Positions 24,891-37,914 of a stretch of DNA of 64,000 bases are shown here, piece by piece (the first letter of the stretch is position 1; each line of letters opens with the position of its first letter). Source of the stretch: Episyrphus balteatus (taxonomy: Eukaryota; Arthropoda; Insecta; Diptera; Syrphidae); NCBI RefSeq assembly GCF_945859705.1, contig NC_079137.1:70144277-70208276 (forward strand). Direction: 5' to 3'. The position numbers were made by a program, and so were the translations under genes. Below the pieces are notes generated by a model that was given only the letters and a program-made list of their open reading frames with translations, was not told the origin of the DNA and searched no databases.

Positions 24891-27391
24891 TTCTAATTGA
24901 TAAAACAATTAAATTTTTCTATTGCCAACAAATCATGAAAATTTTTCCGAAAACAATAGTAAAATAAAATATTTTAATGTCATTTCATTCAAAAATGTTG
25001 TAGGCCTTATTTCTTATAAGATGTTTCAATTGATAACAGTCCAAGCCACTGAAACAATTTTTGAATTTTTTTGGGAGTAAATAAATTATATCACAGAAAT
25101 ATCGTGTAACTTTTTTTTGTAAAATTGACCTACCGAATTTTATCAACGTTAGCATTACGCAGACACTAGGGCGTAAACGTACTATTTCAAACTATATTTG
25201 CAAATGCTTTACAAGAGTTGTCTTTGTCATTTTACTTTGTAAGTTTGACGTAAAAAACGCTTAGAACTCTTAACCATATTTTGCTTCTGTAAGATCTTAC
25301 CGAAGCTAATTATTACTTTGATTATATTTTGACGATGTTAAGTTAAAAATGATCTCAATTTATCATATGCATTCTTTTATATTCTAGGGAAATAGGTTCA
25401 ACTTTTGCATTCATGTTCTTCTAACCACCTACTTATAATTTTCACCTGTTATTCACCTTCAATCTGTCCCTCGGTAATTTGGAAAATGTTTATGATTTTC
25501 AAAAAAAAAAAACATGAACATTTACCTGATTAATTCTGATGTCATCTCAAATATATGCAAAACAGTTTTCATTCTATGAAACACAAAATCGTCGTCCTCT
25601 ACGCTATTTATGCCATTGGCAAGGAGCTAAAAGGACTCATATGTGTGCGTTCGTTCCTGTTCATTTAGCCACACTAAATAGCTAATAGAGGAGTTTATTT
25701 TTAATTTATAAATACAATTTTCAGTAATTATCATTTATAATGCAACTTTTCGGTGCAACATCATGCATTAAAGAGGATTATAATGTTCCAGGTTTGTGAT
25801 GGCTCTGGCTCTCGTGCTATTTAAACCACAAATGTTACATTCTGGTTGTGTGAACGTGGCAGAGGTTATGATGTTTTTTTTTTTTTTTTGTAGAAACGAC
25901 ACCAACTACTATAACTACGTTTATACAATGACGACAGTGTACAGAGGGAATCAAATGAACGTTACCAAAAAGGATACCTCTCAATTCCAATTTTCATATA
26001 CATATAGTTGTTGGACTTTAAAATTATGGGGAATGAAGAGGGAGAGGTGCGGAAAAAGGGTAGTTTAAATATTTTACCCAACAGGCATACTGAACAGGAT
26101 GTAACTGCAATATTTCATTAATCATTTATAATGGCTAAATCCTGTTAAACAAATATCAATCACACGCACAAATAATAATAATAATAATCGGCTTGGCTTT
26201 GTATAAAAACACATACACTTATATAACAATTTTGTATAGGTGATGACCAGAGAGAGAAAACCACTGTGCGTGTGAACACAACTGAGATATAATTGATAAT
26301 TTCCCTTCTCTAATTGAAAATCATAATTATTATTATTTTTTATTTAATTTTTTTTTGTGCATATTTTCTTCATATTGCTTTTTTTTTCTGTATAACTAAA
26401 ATAATACAATGGGAAATAAATTAAAAATCAATCATCAATAAAATCAGCCTCGCGATGAATAAAGATCCGGCGGCAAAAGGATGTTAAATAAAAATATAAC
26501 TTTGGTAGGCAAAATAAAAAAACAAGGTACTTAGTTCAGGATGCACCACACCACACACATATAAACATACAATAAACCGAATTGAATGAATTGAAAATGA
26601 TGAAAAAGGACTAATTATATGCATAAACATAAACCATCAACACAGTGGAGTAGGAAAGGGGGGGGGGGGGGAGAATATCTAAAAGTGTGTATGTGGAAAA
26701 AAGGTTATGTTTTATAGAGCGGAAATAATGAATAAAAAAAAAGGAAACTAAACGGTGTACCACGAGAGTGAGAGATATTATTACGCGCCATGTTTTAGAT
26801 AAAATTGTTGTAGATACAACATGGTTATGATGATGATGATAATAACGGGTGTGAGTTCAATATATAAAATAGTTATATACAGGAAATGGCTTGTATTTGG
26901 GTTTATTATTGGTTATGCTTTATGCATCAATAGTTTTTTCAATAGAAAATAAGTTGAGTTATTTATACACAATATATATATAAAATATATTGCATGCATA
27001 CAAGTCCTGCGGCGGCGGCACAAGTTGAGGTAATTTTTCAAGTAATATTGAATAATTAGTTGGATGAAGTAGTAGTGGTTTGGGCATTTTGAAAAAAAGG
27101 CATAAATTATTATTTGAGGGATAGAAAGAGTGGATTTGATTAAAAGCAAACAAAAGTTAGATTTTTTTTTTGAATAGATATCAATTTTATGAGTTGAGGC
27201 AACTATGATTTATTAACTGGAAAATCAAAGCAATCTCATTCGGAGTGGATAAGTAAAGTCATAAAGGCAAATTCTGATTTCCTAAGAGAAAGCGGATGCA
27301 AAAGTTAGATTTAAACACATTTATTCCCTTATAATAAATCATTGAATTATTTTCAAGTTAAGAATAACATCCTTCACTTCTTTGGAAAAAT

Positions 27392-28240
27392 TGGCGCCCA
27401 ACGCGAGATTTATAGAAATATTTAATTTATACATTATTTCTAAACAAATTTTATTTTAATATTTCTTCCATAAAAATGATAAATTAAGAAATCTACTTTT
27501 TTTTGCAAAAGCTGAAAAAAGAAAAAAAAAATTTACGCCATACGTGAGATTTAAAAATATTTATGCCCTTACAACTTTAATTTTGAGCACCTTTGAATAT
27601 TACTTTCTGGCAACAATGGCCCGTATGCATACAAAATAGTAAATACTAGCAAAAGGATATTAATAAGTATAAACTAGGTTTGATATGCAATATTGATACC
27701 TTACAATTTTTCAAGTAGAAGCATTTACTAATTTTTATGCAAATCTCCCAATTTTTTTTTGGAAAAAATGGTGCCTAACGCTAGATTAGTAAAATTATTT
27801 ATTTTCTATCTTGATTCGGCGTAAAAAATTTTATTTTGAGTTGAATATTCTTTCAAGTAGGTATTCGATTTAAGATGTGTTAGGTTTCAAAGTTACTTAG
27901 AAAAATTTGAATAACAACTGTTTAAAATGGCTCCCAACGTGTTATTCATGAAACTATTTAGTTTTCCTCAAATTCTGTTGAAATTATTCTCGTTTAGTTT
28001 GAAAGAGTTAGAAGTTTAATAACTTCTAACAAAATCCGAAAAAACTTAAATGGCGCCCAACGCAAGATATGTAGAAATATTTATTTTTTGTCCTATAATT
28101 CTGCTTAAATATTATTTTCACAGGTTTTTCATGTATTACAAGCAACAGTAATTATTAAAAATCTAAAGAATCTGAGTAAAAATTTTCCTTAAATGGCGCC
28201 CAACGCTTTATTCGAAAGAATAATTTAATTTCTTCCCAGG
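27392..28240 (+). repeat. Diverged tandem array with TGGCGCCCAACGC core
   Basis: Six related units start at 27392 (TGGCGCCCAACGCGAGATT), 27532 (TTTACGCCATACGTGAGATT), 27769 (TGGTGCCTAACGCTAGATT), 27928 (TGGCTCCCAACGTGTTATT), 28051 (TGGCGCCCAACGCAAGATA) and 28194 (TGGCGCCCAACGCTTTATT). Each is preceded by a short A-rich arm, and most are followed by a GAAAYTATTTATTTT-like arm. Spacings are 120-240 nt. Orientation is the same throughout. Confidence 0.8.
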
Positions 28241-31200
28241 TTCCGGTGAAACTATTTTAATTCAATTTGAAAACATTAGCAAAATTTGATCATTAAAATG
28301 AAGTGTTTCCCAAAAATTTCCATCGAAATTAACACTTATTTCATTAAAATCAGTTCAGTATAATTCCTGAGATCATGCGTGACAAATAAATTAATCATTA
28401 GATTTATGACTAATAATTGTACAAATAGCATGATTTCTGGGTACAAATTTCACTCATGGTATATTTTGAATAACAAAATGATACAATAAATCACCAGAAA
28501 TCCTTTTGCTGATAGCTCTAATTCCCTATGTCTACTGTAAATGATAGTTATCCATTAAACAACCCATCTATATTATCCTTACCTTTTGTCAACTTCTTGT
28601 AACCTGTAAAATCTTTATTAACGACTATTAGTAGACCTTCACTCGAGAAATTCATTTTGAAAGTCATCATCTATTATAAATTGAAGAAATCATTTTGGCA
28701 CATTGAAACTTTACATAATTACTTGTAATTAAATTATAAAATCTTATTCAAACACATACACACACAGAAAACATATAAAATCATATTAATCTAAAAATAA
28801 ATATATATGTATGAATATGTTTGGTTTACGTTAGAATGTAAATATTCTTGTAACAATATCTTGTCGACACATCCTAATTAAATGTACATCTCTCTCCTCT
28901 CTCTATAGCTCCTCCTAAATTTTCTTCTAGATGAAATGTGAAAATCATTAATCACTTCTTACTCTCTCTCTCTTTCTCTCAAACTTCTTGCATTCTTCTA
29001 TATACAGTAGGTAGAATATAGGCAAACTTGATGATGAAAATGTACACGTTTATGCAGAATTTCTAAGAAAGGAAATCCTTAAGCAATATTTTGAATGTAT
29101 TCGTATGTAATATATCCTTTTTTGCTTAAGGACTAAGAGAAAACTATTCAAACAGAACCCCGTTTTTCCTTATTATAAACACACACACTCAAATATATTA
29201 TAAAGAACACCCCAAATCAGAAGGTATAAATCCAAAAAAGATTTTTGTTTAAAGTGTCAAATCCCTCGTCAGCTTAAGGAGGATTTCAATTCAATTTAAA
29301 TCCAATAATGTAACCATCAGGAACTTTGGATTTTAAAAAGAAGAAAGGGAAGAGATGAGGTGGATAAGGAACAATAAATATCTCGATAGGTTTTCTCGCA
29401 AAAAGAAAAGGAAGCGCAACGACACGACGACGATGAAAGAAAGTCCTCTCGCAAAATGAACAAAGGATCTTTTAGATCCTTGTCGTCATCGTCATCATTG
29501 TGAATTGCATAAGAAAAATCAAACCAAAACCATATCACCCACACACTCATGGAGACATATGTCAAGGATATCCGATCCTGAGAAGTCACATGTCAATTAG
29601 TATCGGGGCGCACCAGACATACAATTATTTTCACTGTACGAGTATAATTCGCCTCCTGGCCAAAGGACGATATTCGATTCAAAGTATAATTATTCCCTCT
29701 TTGGAGTTATTCAACTCTCTGAGAGTAGTAGGTTATACAACAACCTTACCCAGGATAACAACATCCCAGGATCCATATATACATAGGTCAAATGTAATAC
29801 ACACAGGACACCCTAAGGACATGTAAAAGATTACTATGAAGTAATTACAAATATTTGTACAATTATTATTAATATTATTTAATGCATTCTCTATATCCTG
29901 GTTTGGTATTTTATTTATATATGTGTATGTGTGTGTCCGTTTGTGTAATCATAATTTTATGATAATCGAGACAAGGATTCTACTAGGTTTTGGTTGCCTT
30001 ATGCTTATATACCGCTTACTGAATGCTTACCGTTGGCTTTGTCTATCGTTGGGGATTAAAAGAGAATTTACCCCCAAAAAGGACATCATAGGCGATATTC
30101 TGTGGAAGTGACTGTCTGCGTGCCAGGGATTTACCAAGCATACAACTAAAGTAAAGTAAAATTTTACTTGTTTACTTAGTTTAATGTATCAATTAAAAAT
30201 GATTAAGTTTAATATGTTGAGGCACGTTCCAAGGATAACGTTTCTATTTCGTTGCGAAATTTAAGTTCTCTCTCTCTATATTATAATAAAGTGCACAGCA
30301 GAGAAGATCTATAGGGTTTTCTTCTGTTTGCATAACGAAAATGGAAGCATTCAGTGGGACAACACAACACATTTTCAGGATGATGAGGATGAAAATGATG
30401 ATGATGGGTGGCGGCGCAATCCTTGAGTAAACACATCTAGAGAAAAAAAAAAATAAATAAAAAAAGGACATCATTGACAAAGAGGCAGCAAAGTGTCTCT
30501 CTTCGACATAGATTTTGTGCTTTTTGTGTTATTTTATGAAGGACCTTTTCCTAGTTTTTTTTTTCTTTTTCTCAAATTTGTTGTGTTTTTGTTATAATTT
30601 TTTTTTTTCATTTTTAATGCAAACGAAGCTTGTTGCATGACATGTCCTTTGACTGAGTTAGAGGAGGGGAATTTGTATGTGTATTTTGCGTGCGTACTCA
30701 TTACTCTCCAGTAGCAAACGAAAATCCTGGTTTAGGTTGTGTTTCCGAACTGTTGCTTCGCTTTGTGTGTAAATATTTGTTAAGCGAGTATAACATAGAG
30801 AAATGCCAGTCGTTCAAAAACAATTTTTATCCTTTCACTAGGACCTAGATTAAAAGAGAGGTACGAGAGAGAAAAAGTTGGTTTGGGAGTGGAGAAAGGT
30901 TTGGAAAATTCAGTGAAATGCACCGCTACCGTGGAGAAACTTTGAGATGGTTTTTTTTTTGCTTTCTTCTCTACCAACTCATAATATTTTTCTGTGTTTG
31001 TTGCTTTGCTATAGAGTAGTAGGGTGGTATTTTTTGATGTGAAAAAGGATATGTGGCTTGAGCCTATGCATGCATAAAACTTTTGTTTGCTTAGAAGTCT
31101 GAATTTTTTGAGAACAAACTCTATGGCGAGTAGAAAAAAGTAAAAAAAAAAACATATATTGTGTGCAAAATGGTGGCTAAATTTGATGAAGAGAATCATT

Positions 31201-31550
31201 GGAGCAAGAAAAATGTTTGCTCTTTGCATTGGGATAATATGCGTTCTATATTTACATTTTATGTTTGGAATAAGGACTACGAAGGGATTGTGTTTTTTTT
31301 TTGTACCTAAACATTTTATTTTTTTTTTGTATAAAAGATTATGGTGAAAAAGTCTTATTTAGGAGAAAGATATTTACACAAAATGGTGGTTAAACACAGA
31401 TTGTGTTGATGGATTTTACTTTTGATATGATTGCATCCAAGACAACACCTCTAAAAAAAGAGAAGGGAAGAGAAAGAAGAGAGAATATAAAAGTGCTTAA
31501 ATGCAATGTGCAAAATCATTGTATAAGGTTATATAACTTAATCCGCTGGA
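28241..31550. other. Intronic stretch, no gene seen
   Basis: Two GTC/GAC-rich patches (29424-29445 and 29480-29500) and several T-runs. The 149-codon minus frame at 30780-31229 has no similarity I recognise and is interrupted by Phe/Lys runs from homopolymers. It is not called as a gene. Confidence 0.6.
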
Positions 31551-31596
31551 TTAAATGTGCATAAAAGGTGAACATGCACCTTTTTTGCACATTTAA
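31551..31596. repeat. Hairpin: 19-bp inverted repeat with one mismatch
   Basis: TTAAATGTGCA (31551-31561) pairs with TGCACATTTAA (31586-31596), and AAAAGGTG (31563-31570) pairs with CACCTTTT (31577-31584). One T/T mismatch lies between them, and the loop is 6 nt. Confidence 0.9.
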
Positions 31597-31855
31597 GTTG
31601 AATGAATGAAAGCAACAACCATCATCAGTGTGCAGAAGATTGATAGCGATAAGAAAAATGTAAAGGATTTAAGTTGAAAGGTTTTTAAATTTGGTCGACT
31701 TATCATTAAAATGTTAAAGTTTTTTTTATGGAATGTATTAAAAACCTTAAAATCCATACATTTTTTGTAAGTTTTAATGATTCCGGATGAAATAACTGTT
31801 CAAACAATAATTTAATTCCAAAATCAAAGTTTTCATGGTGTTCATAAATTTACAT

Positions 31856-31999
31856 CCTCTAGAGGGCGCTTTATTAAAAAAAATTTCAAAGCCTTATAAT
31901 CTATAACCAGCAGACAACCAAGACGGTTCCAACGATATCTTATTTGTCAAACTGTGACAATTAGTTTAGAAGTTGTGAAGGAACATATACCCATAGTGC
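31856..31999 (+). repeat. Dispersed repeat family with TCTAGAGGGCGC core, copy A
   Basis: Contains CTCTAGAGGGCGCT, then CTATAACCAGCAGAC, TTCCAACGATATCTTATTTG, TCAAACTGTGACAATTAG, TTTAGAAGTTGTGAAGGAAC. The same blocks in the same order appear at 51.3 kb and, inverted, at 44.7 kb. Non-coding. Likely a fragment of a transposable element I cannot name. Confidence 0.75.
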
Positions 32000-32229
32000 A
32001 TAAGTTGTATTCACATGTTCTCTCCAAATGTTTAAGCTTCTTATCATAATAAAGAAAATGAAGTAAGGTTGTAATCTTGTTTGTTTTCCGCTGGTTATAG
32101 ACAATAGAACGAATATGTTACAATGTTGCAGAGACCTAGAAACCGTTTTGCTTTAAAAAAATGTTGAACTACAATTCAATCCTACCAAATTTTATCTAAA
32201 TCAGGTTTTCGTGGTAAAATTGAAATGTC

Positions 32230-32500
32230 ACAGGTTATAGCTTTTATAAAGCCTTCCTTATAAGCAATTTTCTTATACAAGTTATAATTTCTTTAATATG
32301 TCATGAAAATTGTCTTAATGAATCATATTAACACATCAGTAAACAAGCTTTTAAAGGGTTTTCAGCTTTTATAATGCTTCTATAAATTTCTGTACATTTC
32401 TTATACAAGTTAGAACATCTTTAACATTTTCATAAACCTTATTAAGGCTTCGTTAAGCGTCAGTTTCCTTTAAGCACTGGTAAAGCTTCGATTAAACTTC
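32230..32500 (+). repeat. GCTTCTATAAAG family, array 2
   Basis: Repeats such as AGCTTTTATAAAGCC, CTTATACAAGTTATAATTTC, TAATGCTTCTATAAATTTC and CTTATACAAGTTAGAACATC occur at about 60-120-nt spacing. They align with units at 18.6 and 57.6 kb. Confidence 0.6.
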
Positions 32501-33176
32501 TTTTAAGTTTCTTTGTTTAGGTATGGTTAAATATAGCACAACTATGTTGCCCCTATTTTCACTCTATAAATCACAAATTCCAAAAACTCTTAAAACATTT
32601 CTCGTGAAAGTACATATTTGTCAATTGCATTCACGCATCAGTGATCATAAATTTCGTAAAAGAAAAAATTTCAAAATTTCTTTTTCCATAAAATTTTATT
32701 ATTTCCTTCGTAGGTGAACAAACAACTCTATCATTTCGAACATAAAATGTTGCAAAACTCTCATCTTGTCAAAGAAAAACCTTCGAAAATATTCGAAAAT
32801 TCACACACACACTAAAAATCTCATTCATACTGCATCTCCTTTTGCATATAAAGACGATTTTATACTTTTCCCCCAAAAAATGTTGGTGCCATTCGAATTT
32901 CATTGACCATTTTCAGTACTATGGTAGTGTGCATCATACATATTCATACAAAAACTCTTGTATGAAGTGAAAAACTTAGAAAATGTCAAAAAGTTTTTCT
33001 TCATTCTCTTACTTATACGATTGAGCTATATAGGGTTGATACTCAAAGTTTTCACTCTATATCACATTTCGCGAACAAATATTAAGATGAAAATGAAGAA
33101 GAAGAAAGTCCATAAAAATGCTGCTAGCGGAAAATCTTAGTTTAATAATCATGACATTAAGGACTGTAGAAAATAG

Positions 33177-33311
33177 TTTGGAGGCGGCGGAGGACCAACA
33201 GGACGAACCTTCAACAAATCCAACAAAGAAGTTGATGATGACAAAAATGATGATACTTCTACTCTTCCACATGATGAAGCCAGTCACAAGTTGGTCGTCG
33301 TGCAAAGATGA
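33177..33311 (+). other. Coding-like 45-codon open patch, unrecognised (tentative)
   Basis: Directly after a TAG (33174-33176, which could also serve as an acceptor AG) a frame reads FGGGGGPTGRTFNKSNKEV, then an Asp-rich DDDKNDDTST, then LPHDEASHKLVVVQR, and ends in TGA at 33309-33311. The codons are mixed rather than homopolymer-driven, unlike most frames here. An AATAAA lies about 100 nt downstream. There is no in-frame ATG and no similarity I recognise. It could be a terminal exon of an unknown plus-strand transcript or plain chance, helped by GAT/GAC triplets. Confidence 0.2.
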
Positions 33312-34213
33312 AGAAAACTTTGAGTTTTTCCTTTCTATAGTTTTTATTACCAACAAACATACAAGTTAACTTTGTTGCTGCAGAAAATGATGCAAGGAGT
33401 GTAATGCAATGATAATAAAAACCCAAAAAATAGAAAAAGAAAAATAAACCAAGTGTTAGTTGAAATCATGTTGCAAGCACGAAATATCCTTTCAGTTTGT
33501 TAACTGATATAAAATATACACACACATGTATACAAACAGGATGATTGTACTTTTTCTATGTAGAGTATTTTTTTTTTCAGTTTGTTTAAGTCGTTAAAAA
33601 TACAAAAAGAATAAAAAGAGATTTCAGTTCTTTCTCCAATCTTCAATGCTCTTCTATTAGCAAAACTACTTTCAAGACACGGTACACCGGCTTACATTAC
33701 ATGATGCACAAACAGACAAACATACATGTCTCGGGAGTAGGGTAAAAGGGACTGACTTGAAGTTGTAATGGGCGATACATGTGCTAGGTAATTGCTTTCC
33801 GTCTACGTCTGCAAACGGAGATATCCTTCGTTGAGTAAATGTAAATGTTTTCAGGATGATTTTCAAGATTTTTCATTTCTTTCCTTTTTTGTATTTAATT
33901 TCTTTAAGGTAGAAAAGTATATTTTCCATTTATTTTTGATCAAGATAATAGAAGAGTAAAAATTTACCACTGCCAAGAAGGGAACTAACTGATTTTGTGT
34001 CTGTTGATAAAGTGATAAAGTTGATTTCGGAAATAATGTACCTTCCCAAAAATTAAAAACCTTTACAATAAGGACGTTATTGCAATTTTGCCATCTAAAG
34101 TCAGCATCAAGTGACCAATCATAAAAGAAAGTAAAATTTCAATGAATTCAACCTAACTTCATTGCATTCGGTTAGCAATTGGAAAGTTTTAAATTCAATA
34201 AAGTTTTTCTATA

Positions 34214-34248
34214 GAAAAAAAAATGTTACACATACACCACAGTGACCC
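34214..34248 (+). repeat. Recurring motif, copy 4: A-tract plus TTACACATACACCACAGTGACC
   Basis: A nine-A run, then TGTTACACATACACCACAGTGACCC. It differs from copy 2 at one core position (CACAGTG for CATAGTG). Confidence 0.75.
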
Positions 34249-34324
34249 ATTAAATTTTAAACGTATTCGTAAACGTTCTTGTAAACTGCAAACTTTTTTT
34301 TTTTTAATATTTAGTACATAATGT

Positions 34325-34960
34325 TTCCCAGCTGAAACTACAAGTTCTCATCTGAAAGCTGTTTAATCTCAGCTGAAAGTTATAACTTGTAAGCTTGAGC
34401 TGAATGTAGTTAATCTGACCTGAAAGTTGTAAATCACAGCTGAATCCTGTAAATTTAAACGAAAATAGCCAAAATCTGACACTGAATTACTAAAAATCTC
34501 AGCTTAAAATGGAAGAGAAATAGGAGAAAGTGGTAGACCTCGGCTGAATTTAGTTAATCTGAACTGAAAGCAGTAAATCTCAGCTGAATATTGTAAAACT
34601 CGAATGGAAAAATCAAATTGTTGCTAAAATAAACTGAAAATTTTATATGATTTGAAAGTTGTTTATGGGCTCAGCTGAATATAGTTAATCTCAGCTGAAT
34701 ACAGTAAGTTTCAATTTTAAGCCTTAGCTTTAAGTTGTAAATACCAGCTGAATCTAGTAAATATTATCTGAAAGTTCTTTATGTCAGTTAAAAGTTGTAA
34801 GCAACATTGTAAGCATCATTTGAGAGTTGTTAATATCAGCTGAAACTTGTTATTATCAGCTAAAAATTGTACAAATTGAGCTAAAAGTTGTAAGCCTGTG
34901 TTAAAAATTGTAAGCTTTAATTGATACTTCTAAATTTGAGCTTAAGATACCAGTTGAAAG
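34325..34960 (+). repeat. Diverged minisatellite of AGCTGAAAGTTGTAAATCTC type
   Basis: At least nine exact AGCTGAA cores (for example 34330, 34371, 34399, 34439, 34578, 34672, 34693, 34746, 34838), plus many near copies, are each followed by (A)GTTGTAA or TTGTTAAT. Units are about 20-45 nt and strongly diverged. The same family in inverse orientation forms the array at 37.9-38.3 kb. Confidence 0.85.
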
Positions 34961-37876
34961 TGATTTAGTAAGACAAAACTGTCTTAGTTTTTAAAAATGA
35001 AATATTTCTTTAACTCGCTTTTTATACACAAAATTGTTAAAGCAAAACTACCACTCCAAGTTTGCGTTTTTTCAACTAACTAATTAGCTTTGTTTTCTTG
35101 GTATTCTGGTATTGTATGTGGTTAACCCAATTGAAAGAGTTAATAAAATCATAAAGAATTTCACAAGAGTTAAGTTAGGTAAATGAATACCTACCCCAAA
35201 CCCAAATTAATTTATTGCAATGCCAAAAACGTGACAATGATAAAAGACCTTTTTACTAAGAATATAGGGATGCATTTTGCCAAATACGAAAATCCCTCCT
35301 TTCCCATTTTACACACACAGCCACCTGCTGGCAATATACTAATTTATCAAGTTGAAAGAGCCTAAATCCTTTTTGTGAGACAAATGACTTGATGTCTCCC
35401 AACTAACCGCACTTAATTAAACTAACCGCTTTTCTTTCATCACTCTCATACTATTAAATTCTACAACACACACACACAATCACAATTTAAAAATTTTTTG
35501 AGTGAAAACACACAACATAACATTATAACCTTTTCCTTGTTCATAAATCAAATTTAATTTTCTATCTTTGTCTTCGTCCTTTCAAGTCCTTTCTATTGTA
35601 GAGATGGTCGTCTATCTATTGTTTGTAAGAGTGAAAAAGTTTATTCATATATTCTCTCTCTCTCTCTCTCTCTCTCTTTCAAAATTTTGAAAAATATTTT
35701 CCAAATAAAATGGTCAAAAGTAAATTTACACAATTTTAATGAAAATTGATACACGAACACGAATAAATTTCATTTTATAGTGATTGGGATCATGAAAGTA
35801 AACATACACACAAACACACACACAGTTACACATTAAACATAAATATATAACTGAAAGATATTATCTTTCCAGCCATCATATTAAAAGCCCAAAGGTTATT
35901 CAATTTCACAAATATCTCTTGAAATCCTTCCTATATAGTGATGATATATCGATACCTATAGAAAGATAGTGTCTCGAATTGGTATAGGGATCTATATGTA
36001 TATTTTTGCTTGGCCACTTGTGGTTTCGTAAAATTCCATCTTGTATCATCATCATCATCAGCATCATCCAGAAGCATCAATCTGATGGATCTCTCTTCTC
36101 CCCCCTCCCATTCTCTCTCTCTCTCTCTTTCTCTCTTTCGTTCTATCTATCAGGATATAAAATAAATCCAGTCTATCGATTGTTATGCGAAATTCTTCTC
36201 ATTGATGGTTACAAATTCCTTGTTTTATTCCTTTTTCGGAAAAGAAAGGTCTGAAAGGGGGTGAAGCTGGATATCGACGTTCGTGTATCGAGAGACTACA
36301 TCGACTTGTAGTGTGTTTATCTTAGTTTTTTAATTAACGAATTCCAATGAAACTTTGAATTCTAAGGGCTCTGGTTTTGGTCGGCTGCAGGGCAATTTTT
36401 TGGTTATAACCATCAGAGTCCTGAACCCACCCACTTACACCCACTTTAGCCTATGCTAAGGTTTCCCATGCCACTTATACCACCTACTTGTACAATATGC
36501 CTTGGCTAGATTCTCGTCAAATGTTTGTGTGCCTCTCACGCCTTTCAATCAAATTGAAGAGTTTCAATAGACATCAATTCTAGAAAGGGAGTAAAAGAGA
36601 TGGGTACACAAAAAAAAAAAAACATTCAGGATGCGAGTCCTTCCTGCTTCCTTCCTGACTCTAGGGCTGTTTCTGCTGTTGCTGGTGCTTGCTGATGCTC
36701 TGTACACTGGGCTACAATAAAAGGAACGTCGATTTCGGACAAATATTGACTTAAAAGGATGTGTATATTTTATAGGGAGAACATTGAACATCCTTCAACC
36801 CTTTTTTTTCTATCCTCTACTCATCACTGATGTTGTTTGTCAGAGTGTTGGAGGAGATGTTTTGGTGTGTGTGTGTGTGTAAAATTGACATTAGAAAGAA
36901 CACGATTCTTTATTTCTTCGAGCTTCCTTCCGATAGAATTTTTTTCTCGACTTTTTTTTTTTTATTTCTTGTATTATTACTTCTCGTACTTATGTTTATC
37001 CTTTTGGAATTGCTGTTGCGCTTGCTAACTTCCTACACATCGTTGAAGGTTTTTATTTTTTTTTTTTGTGTTTTTCTTTACTTTTTCTTTCTCTCGCTAG
37101 GATACAAAGTTCTTAATTAATTCGGAAATGAAAAGGGTGAAAATCCATGAAAAATTTTTGCACACTCCCACAGTTGAGTTTTTTGATGTTAAGGCGATTG
37201 ATAGGAGCATTAAAATTGTATATATATAGAAATGAAGTCCTTTTTTTCTGGTTAAAGTCCTCAAGGAATAAAATATACATAGAATAGATAGATAGATAGA
37301 TATTGACGTATTGAGGGAATAAAATGAGTTTTTTTTTTTTTCTTTGAATACACACACTCAATTACATACAAACACTTAACCGTTATCGGCTTTTTAATTA
37401 CTTAATTCTCTCTCTCTTATTCTCTTTTCTGTGCATTATACTTTATAGAGACTCTCACTTTGTGGCTATTGCCAATGTATTATTATCTCTGCTAGCTGGA
37501 TTTGTGAAGGAGTTTTTTTTTTTTTTTTTGTGTTTTTGTTCATGAACGTTAATTAACCATACATATAGGAGTACTATAGGAGTAGATATGTGTTGGAATA
37601 ACATTCAATTGATTGCGGATAGGTTTATCCTTTTGTGAATATCTTTACTATTCACATTGTATAGAGGTATTTTGTATTTATGTGTGATCCTAAATTGATT
37701 GGGAGGCATAAAGTTATTGGTGTAAGCTTTTTTATTATGGAAGTGATGTTTTGTTTACTTTTTTAATAATTGGATTGCTATAGCGGTTTTTGAAAGACAA
37801 TGAGAGAGAGACACTTAATGGTAGGTTTATTATTGGTTATTTTGGTCAAGTGAACCAGTTAATAAAGTGAATTTCG
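34961..37876. other. Intronic stretch with microsatellites between two inverted arrays
   Basis: Microsatellites: (TC)n at 35653-35677, (CAT)n at about 36043-36057, (TC)n at 36112-36137, (GT)n at 36865-36880, (GATA)n at 37285-37302. Open frames at 36.8-37.1 kb are T-tract translations. No gene seen. Confidence 0.65.
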
Positions 37877-37909
37877 GCCAAAAGAGAGCTAAAATCACTC
37901 TCTTTTGGC
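37877..37909. repeat. Perfect 12-bp inverted repeat
   Basis: GCCAAAAGAGAG (37877-37888) and CTCTCTTTTGGC (37898-37909) with a 9-nt loop. It sits just before the start of the inverse minisatellite. Confidence 0.9.
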
Positions 37910-37914
37910 TGCAA

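Larger units (their letters stand above)
22681..27391. other. Intronic stretch with microsatellites, no gene seen
   Basis: Holds a T16-type run near 24100, an (AAT)n run at 26171-26188, a G14 run at 26658-26671 and two copies of the recurring A-tract motif (annotated separately). Open frames at 23.3-23.8, 25.8 and 26.9 kb lack codon structure and homology. Confidence 0.6.
32501..34324. other. Intronic stretch with one coding-like patch
   Basis: Mostly AT-rich non-coding sequence. The patch at 33177-33311 is described separately. One copy of the recurring A-tract motif lies at 34214-34248. Confidence 0.55.

Noticed and set aside
27392..28240. CRISPR-like or LTR retroelement interpretation of the TGGCGCCCAACG array
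   Set aside because: Units are diverged, spacing is irregular and the setting is eukaryotic intron. No LTR pair or gag/pol frame flanks the array.
29500..29826. 108-codon plus-strand frame rich in His/Ile/Tyr
   Set aside because: No similarity recognised, no splice or promoter context, and low-complexity GTC/CAT tracts at its start.
30780..31229. Longest open frame (149 codons, minus strand)
   Set aside because: Contains Phe/Lys runs produced by T/A tracts, no domain, no splice or start context. A frame of this length is plausible by chance in 64 kb of such composition.
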